Of a stretch of DNA of 28,316 bases, positions 1 to 8,207 are shown piece after piece. A program made the position numbers and the translations under genes. Below the pieces are notes generated by a model that was not told the DNA's origin, made no database searches, and saw only the letters and a program-made list of their open reading frames with translations. Numbering within the stretch: position 1 is the first letter of the stretch; each line of letters starts with the position of its first letter. Source of the stretch: DASUFH01 sp036274645 (GTDB lineage Bacteria; Acidobacteriota; Terriglobia; 20CM-2-55-15). The stretch is from assembly GCA_036274645.1 (NCBI GenBank), contig DASUFH010000053.1, positions 1 to 28,316 on the forward strand, given 5' to 3'.

Positions 1-123
1 CCAGAGCTTCATCACGTCACCGCAGACGGGATTGCTCACTTCGGCGATCGCATCCGCGTTTTCGATCTCGCCGGCGCACCGCGGGTTCTCAAAATAGTCG
101 AGCAGTTTGGGAGAGTAGCTCAC
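1..123 (-). CDS. iscU: IscU/NifU-like Fe-S cluster scaffold protein (N-terminal part, cut by window edge)
   Basis: The minus strand from a GTG at 121-123 reads into an open frame for 41 codons and runs off the window. The peptide begins SYSPKLLDYFENPRCAGEIE and continues to an NPVCGDVMKLW segment. This is the conserved N-terminus of the IscU/NifU scaffold family, including the first cluster-binding cysteine in the NPxCGD motif. The protein assembles Fe-S clusters from sulfur delivered by a cysteine desulfurase. The start lies one base after the iscS stop codon, with a weak purine-rich stretch (GGCGGG) in front, so the two genes are almost certainly co-transcribed and translationally coupled. 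The remaining ligand residues lie outside the window and cannot be checked. Confidence 0.88.
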   Translation of the reverse strand, partial: MSYSPKLLDYFENPRCAGEIENADAIAEVSNPVCGDVMKLW

Positions 124-124
124 G

Positions 125-1288
125 TCAGGCCCGCCTGTAGTAGGGAGACAGTTCGCGCAGACGGCTGACGATACCGGGAAGGACCTCCAGGACGTAATCG
201 ATGTCACTTTCCGTTGTCATCGCGCTGAGACTGAAACGCAGGCTGCCATGAGCTTCGTCTGGCGTTTTGCCGATCGCCGTCAATACGTGGGACGGTTCGA
301 GCGAGCCGGAAGAACACGCGGACCCGGTGGAAACGGCCACGCCCTTCAGGTCCAGGGAAATGACGAGGCCTTCACCCTCCGCGTAATCGACCATGATATT
401 CGACGTGTTGGGTAACCGCTCCGCTCCGCTGCCGTTGATATGAATGAGTTCGATTCGTGACCGGAGGCCGGATTCCAGCCGGTCCCGCATCTGGCGGACG
501 CGGGTCATTTCCTCGTTGAGGCCCTCTCGCGCCATGCGGGCGGCGACACCGAAGCCGGCGATGCCCGCGACGTTTTCAGTTCCCGGCCGGCGGTTCCGTT
601 CGTGGCCGCCGCCGGTCATGAGCGGCTTCAGCGTTGTGCCGCGCCGCACGATGAGGGCGCCGGTTCCCTTGGGACCGTGAATCTTGTGCGCGGAGACCGC
701 ATAGAGATCGACCTTCAGCGCTTTGACGTCGACGGGAATCTTGCCGGTCGACTGCACGCCATCCGAGTGGAAATACACGTCGGCTTCTTCGGCGATGGCG
801 CCGATTTCGGCGATGGGCTGGATCGATCCGATCTCGTTGTTGGCGTGCATGACGGAAATGAGCACGGTATCGGGCCGGATGGCGCGCCGGACATCGTCCG
901 GATCGACCACGCCATCGGCGGAGACCGGAAGCCACGTCACTTCCCAGCCCTGCTTTTCCAGATCCCGCATGGTGTGCAGCACAGCGTGGTGCTCGACTTT
1001 CGAGGTGATCATGTGCCGGCCGCGGCCCTTCTGCGATTCAGCGATGCCCCGAATGGCGAGGTTGTCCGCTTCGGTCCCACCGCTGACGAAAACGACTTCC
1101 GACGTGTCGGCGTTCACCAGACGCGCGACTTCCCGGCGCGCGTCGTCGAGGATCGTTTTGGCCTGCTGTCCGTACCAGTGGATGGACGACGGGTTGCCGA
1201 AATCTTCGGTAAAAACCTGCAACATGCGGGCGATAACTTCCGGCCGCATCGGGGTGGTGGCGTTGCTATCCAGATACACTCGGCGCAT
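125..1288 (-). CDS. iscS: Cysteine desulfurase, IscS/NifS class
   Basis: This 387-residue protein is a PLP-dependent fold-type I enzyme that takes sulfur from cysteine (giving alanine) and passes it as a persulfide to the scaffold encoded next door. The N-terminus YLDSNATTP is typical of the family. The substrate/PLP motif VEHHAVL (98-104), the PLP lysine K202 in SAHKIHGPKG and the catalytic cysteine C325 in STGSACSSG are all present. Length matches the family (about 380-400). The ATG at 1288 is supported because the family begins almost exactly there. The gene diverges from the SAM hydrolase gene with 9 bp between start codons, so its promoter must lie inside the neighbouring coding region. 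No good Shine-Dalgarno sequence is visible. The scaffold gene follows one base after its stop. Confidence 0.95.
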   Translation of the reverse strand: MRRVYLDSNATTPMRPEVIARMLQVFTEDFGNPSSIHWYGQQAKTILDDARREVARLVNADTSEVVFVSGGTEADNLAIRGIAESQKGRGRHMITSKVEHHAVLHTMRDLEKQGWEVTWLPVSADGVVDPDDVRRAIRPDTVLISVMHANNEIGSIQPIAEIGAIAEEADVYFHSDGVQSTGKIPVDVKALKVDLYAVSAHKIHGPKGTGALIVRRGTTLKPLMTGGGHERNRRPGTENVAGIAGFGVAARMAREGLNEEMTRVRQMRDRLESGLRSRIELIHINGSGAERLPNTSNIMVDYAEGEGLVISLDLKGVAVSTGSACSSGSLEPSHVLTAIGKTPDEAHGSLRFSLSAMTTESDIDYVLEVLPGIVSRLRELSPYYRRA

Positions 1289-1297
1289 GATGAACGC

Positions 1298-2068
1298 ATG
1301 ATTATAACCTTAACGACGGACTTCGGCCTGATCGATCCCTATGTCGGAGTCATGAAGGGCGTTATCCTCGGCCTCGCGTCCGCCGCGAACATCGTGGACC
1401 TCACACACGACATTCCAAGCTACGACATTCAGGGGGGCGCGTTTGCGCTGGCCAGCGCCGTCCGGCACTTTCCCGAAGGCACAGTCCACGTCGTGGTTGT
1501 CGATCCCGGCGTGGGGGGCGCCCGCTTTCCGATCGCCGCGGAGCGCGGCGGCCAGCGGTTCGTCGGTCCTGACAATGGAGTGTTGTCTTTGGCGCTGGGA
1601 ATGCTGGAAGGTGAAATGGCGGCGCATCGGATCGCCAATGAAAGCTGGTTCCGGCATCCGGTCAGCCAGACGTTTCACGGACGCGATATTTTCGCTCCCA
1701 CGGCGGCCCATCTGGCGCTCGGCGAGCCCGTCAGCGCCGCCGGGCCTCGGATAGGCGCCATCGCTCAACTGACGCCGCCGGGTAACCAGGGGCGGGGCGC
1801 CCGCGTCCTGAACATCGACAAATTCGGGAACATCGTGACCAGCCTTCGCCCAGGCGAACTGGGCCGGGGCTTCGGCCTGCGGATTGGAGGCAGGGAAGTT
1901 CGAGGACTGCTGTCGAGCTATGAGGACGCGCCAACCGGAGAGTTATTTGCCATTGAGGGCAGCGCGGGTTTTGTGGAGATTTCACTGAAGGAGGACTCCG
2001 CGGCGCTGGCGCTTTCGGTCCGGCGCGGCGCCCAAATCGAAGTAGAAACCGGCGACGTAAATCACTAG
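1298..2068 (+). CDS. S-adenosyl-L-methionine hydrolase (SAM hydroxide adenosyltransferase, DUF62)
   Basis: The 256-residue product opens with MIITLTTDFGLIDPYVGVMK, the standard start of the DUF62 family. Characterised members split SAM into adenosine and methionine using an Asp-Arg-His set. The equivalents here are D69 (VVDPGVGG), R76 and H127 (FHGRDIFAP). The C-terminal beta-barrel region carries the family's DKFGNIVT segment. The frame stays open upstream to 602 with GTG starts, but that extension runs antisense through iscS. The ATG at 1298 is therefore chosen. Its start is 9 bp from the divergent iscS start and has no clear Shine-Dalgarno, which is unusual. Citrate synthase follows after 71 bp on the same strand. 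Confidence 0.9.
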   Translation: MIITLTTDFGLIDPYVGVMKGVILGLASAANIVDLTHDIPSYDIQGGAFALASAVRHFPEGTVHVVVVDPGVGGARFPIAAERGGQRFVGPDNGVLSLALGMLEGEMAAHRIANESWFRHPVSQTFHGRDIFAPTAAHLALGEPVSAAGPRIGAIAQLTPPGNQGRGARVLNIDKFGNIVTSLRPGELGRGFGLRIGGREVRGLLSSYEDAPTGELFAIEGSAGFVEISLKEDSAALALSVRRGAQIEVETGDVNH

Positions 2069-2123
2069 AATGCTTGGGCGTTTCGCTCGGAAAAGTGGAC
2101 TGGACGAGAAGGCCGCGCAGATC

Positions 2124-2142
2124 AGGAGACACAAAGGGAATG
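2124..2142 (+). promoter_or_regulatory. Ribosome binding site that sets the citrate synthase start
   Basis: AGGAG at 2124-2128 lies 11 bases before the ATG at 2140. The upstream TTG at 2074 has no comparable site, so this supports the shorter protein. Confidence 0.55.
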
Positions 2143-3255
2143 AAGGCCGGGTTAGAGGATGTTATCGCTGGCGAGTCCAGCATCTGTTTTATTGATGGGG
2201 ATGCGGGCATATTGGCCTACCGTGGATACAACATCCACGAACTGGCCGGCAAATCCACGTTTGAAGAAACCTCTCACCTGTTATGGTTCGGGACCCTTCC
2301 CAGAGCGGATGAACTGGCCCGTACGACGCGCCAGATGACCGAGAACCGCGCCATTCCGGGCGCGGCGCTCGACCTGATGCGGTCTTTTCCCAAAACCGCC
2401 CTTCCCATGGAAGCCCTGCGGACCACCATTTCGGCGCTGTCGATGTTCGACCCGGAATCGGAGGACATGACCCCGGAGGCCAATCAACGTAAAGCCATCC
2501 GGCTGACGGCGCAGTGCGCGTCCGTCGTGGCGGCTTTCGACCGGATCCGCAAGGGGCTGGCGCCGCTGGAACCCCGGGCCGATTTGAGCCACGCCGGCAA
2601 TTTCTACTACATGCTGACGGGCAAGATGCCGAATGAAACCATCGTTCGCGCGCTGGATATTGCCCTGGTGCTCCACGCCGATCATGAATGGAACGCGTCG
2701 ACTTTCGCTGGCCGTGTAACCGCCGCGACGCTATCGGATATCTATTCCGCGTCGGTTTCCGCCATCGGCGCGCTCAAGGGGCCATTGCACGGCGGCGCCA
2801 ACGAAGCCGTGATGCGAATGCTGCTCGAGATCGGAGACGTATCCGGAGTTGATGATTACGTCCGTCGCATTTTTGCCGAGAAACGGAAGATTCCGGGATT
2901 CGGCCACCGCGTCTATCACACCGAAGACCCGCGCGCCACGCACCTGCGCCGGATGTCGGAAGAGGCCTGCGCGCGTGAAGGACAGCCGCAGTGGTTTGAA
3001 ATGTCTACCCGGATCGAACGCCTCGTCAAGGCGGAGAAGCGATTGAATCCCAACGTGGATTTCTACTCCGCCAGCGTCTACTACGTGATCGGCATGGCGA
3101 TCGATCTCTTCACGCCGTTCTTTGCCGTCAGCCGCATGTCCGGCTGGACGGCCCATATCCTTGAACAGTATTCCAACAACCGGCTGATCCGTCCTCGCGC
3201 CGACTATATCGGCCCTCCGCCGGATCTGAAGTGGAAGCCGATCGAACAACGATAG
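2140..3255 (+). CDS. gltA: Citrate synthase (GltA/CitZ/2-methylcitrate synthase family)
   Basis: The 371-residue protein condenses acetyl-CoA with oxaloacetate (or propionyl-CoA in methylcitrate synthases). The catalytic triad is visible: H217 in GPLHGGANEAV, H256 in GFGHRVYHTEDPR and D307 in NVDFYSASVYY. The N-terminal segment SSICFIDGDAGILAYRGYNI is typical of the short, Gram-positive/archaeal-type branch, about 370 residues. The frame is open from a TTG at 2074, but the ATG at 2140 is preferred: AGGAG lies at 2124-2128 (11-base spacing) and homology begins right after it. It is not possible by eye to separate citrate from methylcitrate synthase. No other propionate-pathway gene is nearby, which slightly favours citrate synthase. 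Confidence 0.92.
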   Translation: MKAGLEDVIAGESSICFIDGDAGILAYRGYNIHELAGKSTFEETSHLLWFGTLPRADELARTTRQMTENRAIPGAALDLMRSFPKTALPMEALRTTISALSMFDPESEDMTPEANQRKAIRLTAQCASVVAAFDRIRKGLAPLEPRADLSHAGNFYYMLTGKMPNETIVRALDIALVLHADHEWNASTFAGRVTAATLSDIYSASVSAIGALKGPLHGGANEAVMRMLLEIGDVSGVDDYVRRIFAEKRKIPGFGHRVYHTEDPRATHLRRMSEEACAREGQPQWFEMSTRIERLVKAEKRLNPNVDFYSASVYYVIGMAIDLFTPFFAVSRMSGWTAHILEQYSNNRLIRPRADYIGPPPDLKWKPIEQR

Positions 3256-3269
3256 CGCCCGCCCCCCGA

Positions 3270-3380
3270 TGTAGGGGCGGTCTATGACCGCCCGTTCCGG
3301 AGTGGAACCCTTGGTTTCACAAGAATTCACTGTGAAACACTGGGCGGTCATGGACCGCCCCTACAAGCAGACGGGGACCC
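3270..3380. repeat. Palindromic repeat element, copy A (REP/BIME-like)
   Basis: The core is bounded by a perfect 13-bp inverted repeat, TGTAGGGGCGGTC at 3270-3282 and its complement at 3353-3365. Each end is itself a hairpin with an 8-bp stem GGGCGGTC/GACCGCCC and a 3-base loop (3275-3293 and 3342-3360). Inside is a third inverted repeat, GTTTCACA (3314-3321) with TGTGAAAC (3331-3338). The tail AAGCAGACGGGGAC (3365-3378) is shared with copy B. The element fills the gap between the convergent citrate synthase and RND genes and could act as a two-way transcription stop, though there is no T-tract. Related copies lie at 10245-10450 and 26481-26517. Confidence 0.85.
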
Positions 3381-3437
3381 AAAACGTAACAGGAGAAGAA
3401 TCCGGCGCTCGTCCTGAGTCAGGTATGTTGACGCCCA

Positions 3438-6400
3438 TCATTCCGCGGTCTTGCGTCCGGCAATCGCGTAGTGCGCCACAGGCGTCACGATGAGCGACAG
3501 AATCATTGATGCGGCAATTCCACCAATCACCGCGATCGCCAACGGCTGCAGCATGGCGGATCCCGCCCCGATACCCAACGCCAGTGGAAGCATCCCGGCC
3601 ACGGTAGCCAGCGCCGTCATCAGAATCGGACGCAACCTGCGGGCGCCGGCGCGCGCCATAGCCTCGTCGGGTGGATAGCCTGCCGCGCGGTACTTCTGGT
3701 CGGCGTCGAGCAGCAGAATGCCGTTTTTAGCCACGATGCCGATAACCATGATCAATCCCATGAACGATGAGATGTTGAACGTGACGCCGGTGACGAGCAG
3801 CGCAAAGAAGACGCCGGAAGTGGAAAGCAGCGCCGAGGAGAGGATGGCCAGCGGCGCGGCGAAACTCTGAAACTCGAACAGCAGCACGATGAACACGAGC
3901 AGAACAGCCATGATCAGAACGACAACGAGATCGTGGAACGAACGCTGCTGCTCTTCATAGCCTCCACCGTACGCCACGCGGATCGATGGCGGCAGTCCCA
4001 GCGCGTTGACCGCCTGGCGGACCCGCTCGATGCCGGCGCTCAGGCTGACGCCCTCAAAGCGTCCCGTCACCGTGACGAGTCGCTGCAGGTTGTCGCGCAG
4101 GATCTCCGTCTGTCCGGGGAGTTGAGTCATGGTGGCCAGCGAACCGAGAGTGGCGTTTTTGCCGGTGGCGCTGTGCAGCACCAGGTTGCGGATGTCGTCC
4201 AGCGACGAGCGCGCGTTTTCGGGAAAACGCACGCGAATGGTGTAGGCGCGATCGCCCGCGACGAGCGGCGTTGCGGATGGCTCCCCCTGCAGGATGGCGC
4301 TTACATACTGCTCGACCTCCTCCGTCGTGAAGCCCGCGCGCGCCGCCGTGTCAGGGTCGACCTGAAAGGTGATGGCGGGCCCGCTGATCGTATTCTCGAT
4401 ACCGTCCAGCACGTCGACCACGCCGTCGACCTTCTGAATGGCCTCTCCGACTCTGGGCGCCCATTCCCGAAGTTCGTCCGCATTCTGCGAAAAGAGCTTG
4501 ATCTCGATGGGTTCCGGCGTGCCTGTCAGGTCGAAGATCATGTCCTGCAGCAGTTGCATGAATTCGACATCGAGAATCGGCTGGCGTTCATGGATTTTCT
4601 CGCGTGCTTCGGAAATGACTTCATCGATGCTGCGTGTGCGGTCCCGTTTGAGCTTGACGGAGATGTCACCGCTGTTGGCTTCGGTCACGGGGAAGAAGCC
4701 CAGTTCCAGGCCGGTCCGGCGCGAAGTGCCTTCGACTTCGGGAATGTCGGCGAGCGTTCTCTCGACGTCCGTGAGCACGCGATTGGTGTCCGTGAGAGAG
4801 GTTCCCGCCGGCATCAAATAGTCCACAATGAATCCACCCTCATCCATGGCCGGCAGAAGGTCGGAGCCGAGACTTTCATAGCAGATCCACGAGGCCACGA
4901 TGAGTCCGAGACAGAGGCCCGCCATTACCCAGAGATGCCGCAGCGAGCGTCGGATCACGCGTTCGTAGAGATGGACCAGGGCCGTCATGAGGCGGCCGAG
5001 CGGCGGCTCTTCCGGAATCGGGCTCGATGGCGACGTTGGTTTGGATTCAACCGGGGCGCGGCGCCGGAGAAAGTAGTGGCTGAGGGTCGGTGTCCAGGTC
5101 AGGGCAAGGACCAGGGAGGTGAGCAGGCTGGTTCCGACCGTAATGGCCAGAGCGCGGAAGAACACGCCTTCGACGCCGCCGATTGAAATCAGCGGCAGGA
5201 AGACGACGATCGGGGTAATCGTGGACCCGATCAGCGGAGCGCGAATCTCCGCCAGCGCGCTCCGGATCGCTTCGCCGCGGCTCTGGCCGAGATCGCGGTG
5301 CAGCACGATGTTCTCGACCACGACGATGGCGTCGTCGATGATCAACCCCACAGCGGCGGCCAGGCCGCCGAGCGTCATCAGGTTGAAACTTTCGCCCGTG
5401 ACGCGGAGGAAAACCAGCGTGATGCCCACCGTTGCGGGAATGACCAGACCGGCGACCAGTGAGCTTCCCCAGTCGCGGAGAAAGAAAACGAGAATGAGCG
5501 ACGCGAGAACAAGGCCGATCAGCACCGCGTCGCGCACGCTGGCGATCGACGCCTCGACGATCTCCGACTGGTCGTAGAACGGTTTCAGTTCCACGCCCCC
5601 GGGCAAGGCCTTCCGGATCTCATCGATCTCCGTCCGCACCTCGCGCGCCACGGTTACGGTATTCCCGTCGGGCTGCCGGCTGACATTCAGCAGAACGGCC
5701 GGTTTGCCGTTGGCGGTTACCGCGATGTACACGGGCTTGACGGATGGCCCGACTTTGGCGACATCGTGAATATGAATGGGCGTTCCGGACGGGCTTGTGG
5801 TGACGACGAGATTTCCCAGACTCTCGCTGTTGCGCGCCTGACCGCTGACCAGGGCCAGCACCAGATCGTGGTGGGTTTCCAGCATTCCGGGCGAATCGAT
5901 CAGGTTGCTGCGCGCGACGGCATCGAGGATGCCGGGAACCGTGACGCCGGCCGCGGCGAGCTTTCCCGGATCGGGCATGATTTCAAATTCGGGCTCCTGT
6001 CCGCCCTGAACCACCACGGTCGAAACGCCCGGAAGGCGGTTGAGTCGGGGTTTGACGTCATACGTCGCCAATTCCCACAATTGGGTCGGCGGCAGCGTGT
6101 CGGAGGTGAGGCTGTATCCGATGATCGGGAACGACGCGAACGTCAGTCGCGTCGCCGAGACATGCGCCGTTGGCGGCAGCAGCGGTTGCGCTTCGGCCAG
6201 CGCCGCGTTGACCAGTTGCAGCGTCTGAATGATGTCCACGTCCCAGGCGAAAAACAGGCTGATCTCGGCGGATCCCCGGCTCGTAATGGAACGGACCCGC
6301 TCCAGCCCCGGGACGACATTCACCGCCTCTTCGAGCGGGCGCGTGACCGTCACCATCATCTGATCGATGGGCGCCACGCCGTTGTCGATGGCGACGATGA

Positions 6401-6548
6401 CGCGGGGAAAATCCGTGGAAGGGAAGACCGCTACGGGAATGCGCAGGGCCAGATAGAACCCCGCAATGACCAGTGTGACGGTGATGAAAAGAATCGATTT
6501 GCCGAAGCGGCCGGTCCAGTGCGCCTGCTCTTCAGACGGGGAAGTCAT
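3438..6548 (-). CDS. RND-family efflux pump inner-membrane subunit (AcrB/HAE1 type)
   Basis: The 1036-residue proton-driven transporter would form the inner-membrane trimer of a tripartite efflux complex. It has the usual two-fold layout: TM1 near 18-38, a large periplasmic loop, a TM2-TM6 block at about 335-490, a cytoplasmic linker rich in Pro/Ser/Glu, TM7 near 545, a second periplasmic loop, then TM8-TM12. Proton-relay residues are present: D405 and D406 in GLIIDDAIVVVEN and K941 in GIVAKNGILLLD. The Asp pair points to drug/hydrophobe pumps rather than CusA-type metal pumps, although short-loop members are hard to assign by eye. The ATG overlaps the stop of the membrane-fusion protein gene by 4 bp (ATGA), showing tight coupling. 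It is the last gene of the efflux operon. Confidence 0.93.
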   Translation of the reverse strand: MTSPSEEQAHWTGRFGKSILFITVTLVIAGFYLALRIPVAVFPSTDFPRVIVAIDNGVAPIDQMMVTVTRPLEEAVNVVPGLERVRSITSRGSAEISLFFAWDVDIIQTLQLVNAALAEAQPLLPPTAHVSATRLTFASFPIIGYSLTSDTLPPTQLWELATYDVKPRLNRLPGVSTVVVQGGQEPEFEIMPDPGKLAAAGVTVPGILDAVARSNLIDSPGMLETHHDLVLALVSGQARNSESLGNLVVTTSPSGTPIHIHDVAKVGPSVKPVYIAVTANGKPAVLLNVSRQPDGNTVTVAREVRTEIDEIRKALPGGVELKPFYDQSEIVEASIASVRDAVLIGLVLASLILVFFLRDWGSSLVAGLVIPATVGITLVFLRVTGESFNLMTLGGLAAAVGLIIDDAIVVVENIVLHRDLGQSRGEAIRSALAEIRAPLIGSTITPIVVFLPLISIGGVEGVFFRALAITVGTSLLTSLVLALTWTPTLSHYFLRRRAPVESKPTSPSSPIPEEPPLGRLMTALVHLYERVIRRSLRHLWVMAGLCLGLIVASWICYESLGSDLLPAMDEGGFIVDYLMPAGTSLTDTNRVLTDVERTLADIPEVEGTSRRTGLELGFFPVTEANSGDISVKLKRDRTRSIDEVISEAREKIHERQPILDVEFMQLLQDMIFDLTGTPEPIEIKLFSQNADELREWAPRVGEAIQKVDGVVDVLDGIENTISGPAITFQVDPDTAARAGFTTEEVEQYVSAILQGEPSATPLVAGDRAYTIRVRFPENARSSLDDIRNLVLHSATGKNATLGSLATMTQLPGQTEILRDNLQRLVTVTGRFEGVSLSAGIERVRQAVNALGLPPSIRVAYGGGYEEQQRSFHDLVVVLIMAVLLVFIVLLFEFQSFAAPLAILSSALLSTSGVFFALLVTGVTFNISSFMGLIMVIGIVAKNGILLLDADQKYRAAGYPPDEAMARAGARRLRPILMTALATVAGMLPLALGIGAGSAMLQPLAIAVIGGIAASMILSLIVTPVAHYAIAGRKTAE

Positions 6549-8206
6549 TTTGCGTCCCCGTCATCGTGGTGATCGTCGTTCGCTTCGACGATCCGCACGA
6601 GCGCGCCGTCTTCCAGCCCATTTCCACCGGAGACGACCACCAGTTCACCGGGCGAGACACCGCTGAGGATCTGGACCCGCGAGGACTCTCGAACGCCGAC
6701 CTCAACCGTTCGCTCGTGCGCGACGCGGGGAGGCGGTTCGCCCTCGCCCTCTTTGCCTTCCGGTTGTTCGGCGCCCGGGGACTCGACTTTCTCCGGCCTT
6801 TCAGGGGGTCCGACGACGAGGACGATCGTGTCTCCTTCTCCGGACTGGAGCAGGGCCGAGACGGGAACAACGGTTGCTCCAGGCAGTGTCTCCGCGAGAA
6901 TCGACGCGCTGACAGCGCTTCCGGGATGCAGGTCGCCGAATGGGTTATTGATCTCGATCCAGACCTCCACGGTCGTGCTGCCGGGATCGACTGCCGGTCC
7001 GGCGACGATGACCCTGCCGGCGGCGGACCGGCCGCCGCCCGACAAAACCACGTTTGCCTGGTCGCTGATCTTCACATATCGCAACTGGCTGCTGGGCACA
7101 TTGACCCGCGCGATCACGCGGGAGATGTCCATGATGGTCATGGCGGGTTTGTCCGGGCCGGTCATTTCGCCTTCGTAGAGCGGGCGTTCGGAAACGACGC
7201 CATCGATCGGACTCACCAGGCGCGAGTACGAGACCTGCGCCGCGGCGCCTTCCGTTCGCGCGCGGGCCGCGTCCACCTGGCTCTGAGCGGACTGTTCCTG
7301 CGCTTTGGCGGCGTCGAGCTGGGCGCGCGCGCCATCCACCTGCGCCTTGGTCGCTTCCATCTGGGCGCGCGCGATTTCCACTTCGGCGCGGGCCGACTCG
7401 ACTCCGGCGCGGGCCTCCTGCACCTGGGCCTCGGCGCTTTTTACCGCTTCTTCCTGTCCGACGGCGCCCACTTTTTGCAGGCTGTCCAGGTGGCTGGCGG
7501 CGGTCTCCTGTTCGGTGCGGGCCTGAACGTAGGCGAGATTGGCCTCCTCGACCTGTCGTCGGGACAGCGCGCCTTCCTTGAAAAGCTCGTCCCGGGCGTC
7601 GAGGATCTTTTTCGACGCGTCCATGGACGCTGTCGCGCGCTCCAGATCGAGTTTCGCTTTGCGGATTTCTTCAGGGAGCGTTGAAGCCTTGCGGCCGGCG
7701 AGTTCCGCGCTCTGGCTGGCCAGCGCGGCCGTCTGGCGATTCAGTTCCGCCTGGTCCTTGTTCAGCGCGGCCTGCTCGCGGGTGAGTTCGGCCTGGGCCC
7801 TGACGAGATCGGTGTTCGTGCGAGCAACGTCCGCTGCAGCCGCGCGCAGGGCGGCTTCGGCCTGAGTCACGAGCGCCCGCGATTCGGTCGCGGAAGCCGT
7901 CAGGTCCCGGGCCTCGAGATCGGCCAGCAGCTGGCCCTTGCGTACGCGGTCGCCTCGCCTGACGTAAAGGGCGCGGATGGGAGCTTCGACTTTTGCAACC
8001 ACCGTTGCCTGGTTGACGGGATAGAGCAGTCCTTCGCCGGTGACGATGCGGTGCATTTCGGAACTCTGCGCCTCCGCCACCTGAACCGGAGCGACTTTCT
8101 GCTCTTCGCCTTCTTCCGCTTCTTCCGCATGACGGCAACTCGCCGCCGCCAGCGCGCAAATACAGAGCAGGGAAGAGAGCCATAGCCCGCGGGCGTTCCA
8201 GATCAT
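6545..8206 (-). CDS. RND efflux periplasmic adaptor (membrane-fusion protein, HlyD family), probable lipoprotein
   Basis: The 553-residue adaptor would bridge the RND pump and the TolC-like channel in the periplasm. It starts with a hydrophobic signal ending in LAAASC, which resembles a lipobox and suggests lipid anchoring. A lipoyl-like half follows (GEGLLYPVNQATVVAKVEAP). Then comes a very long Ala/Gln/Glu-rich coiled-coil hairpin, about residues 110-325, full of AQ/AR-type heptads. The second lipoyl half is SRLVSPIDGVVSERPLYEGE, and beta-barrel segments follow. Near the C-terminus are a Pro/Glu/Gly-rich insert and a final His/Asp cluster (DDHHDDGD). The protein is longer than usual adaptors (about 380-450) because of the extended hairpin and acidic insert. 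Its ATG lies one base after the TolC-family stop. Confidence 0.92.
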   Translation of the reverse strand: MIWNARGLWLSSLLCICALAAASCRHAEEAEEGEEQKVAPVQVAEAQSSEMHRIVTGEGLLYPVNQATVVAKVEAPIRALYVRRGDRVRKGQLLADLEARDLTASATESRALVTQAEAALRAAAADVARTNTDLVRAQAELTREQAALNKDQAELNRQTAALASQSAELAGRKASTLPEEIRKAKLDLERATASMDASKKILDARDELFKEGALSRRQVEEANLAYVQARTEQETAASHLDSLQKVGAVGQEEAVKSAEAQVQEARAGVESARAEVEIARAQMEATKAQVDGARAQLDAAKAQEQSAQSQVDAARARTEGAAAQVSYSRLVSPIDGVVSERPLYEGEMTGPDKPAMTIMDISRVIARVNVPSSQLRYVKISDQANVVLSGGGRSAAGRVIVAGPAVDPGSTTVEVWIEINNPFGDLHPGSAVSASILAETLPGATVVPVSALLQSGEGDTIVLVVGPPERPEKVESPGAEQPEGKEGEGEPPPRVAHERTVEVGVRESSRVQILSGVSPGELVVVSGGNGLEDGALVRIVEANDDHHDDGDAK

Positions 8207-8207
8207 G

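Noticed and set aside
602..1297. N-terminal extension of the SAM hydrolase frame
   Set aside because: The open frame runs antisense through iscS, and the DUF62 family starts at the ATG at 1298.
3933..5186. Long plus-strand open frame opposite the RND gene
   Set aside because: It is a shadow of the RND coding sequence with Arg/Asp/His-rich composition and no family motifs.
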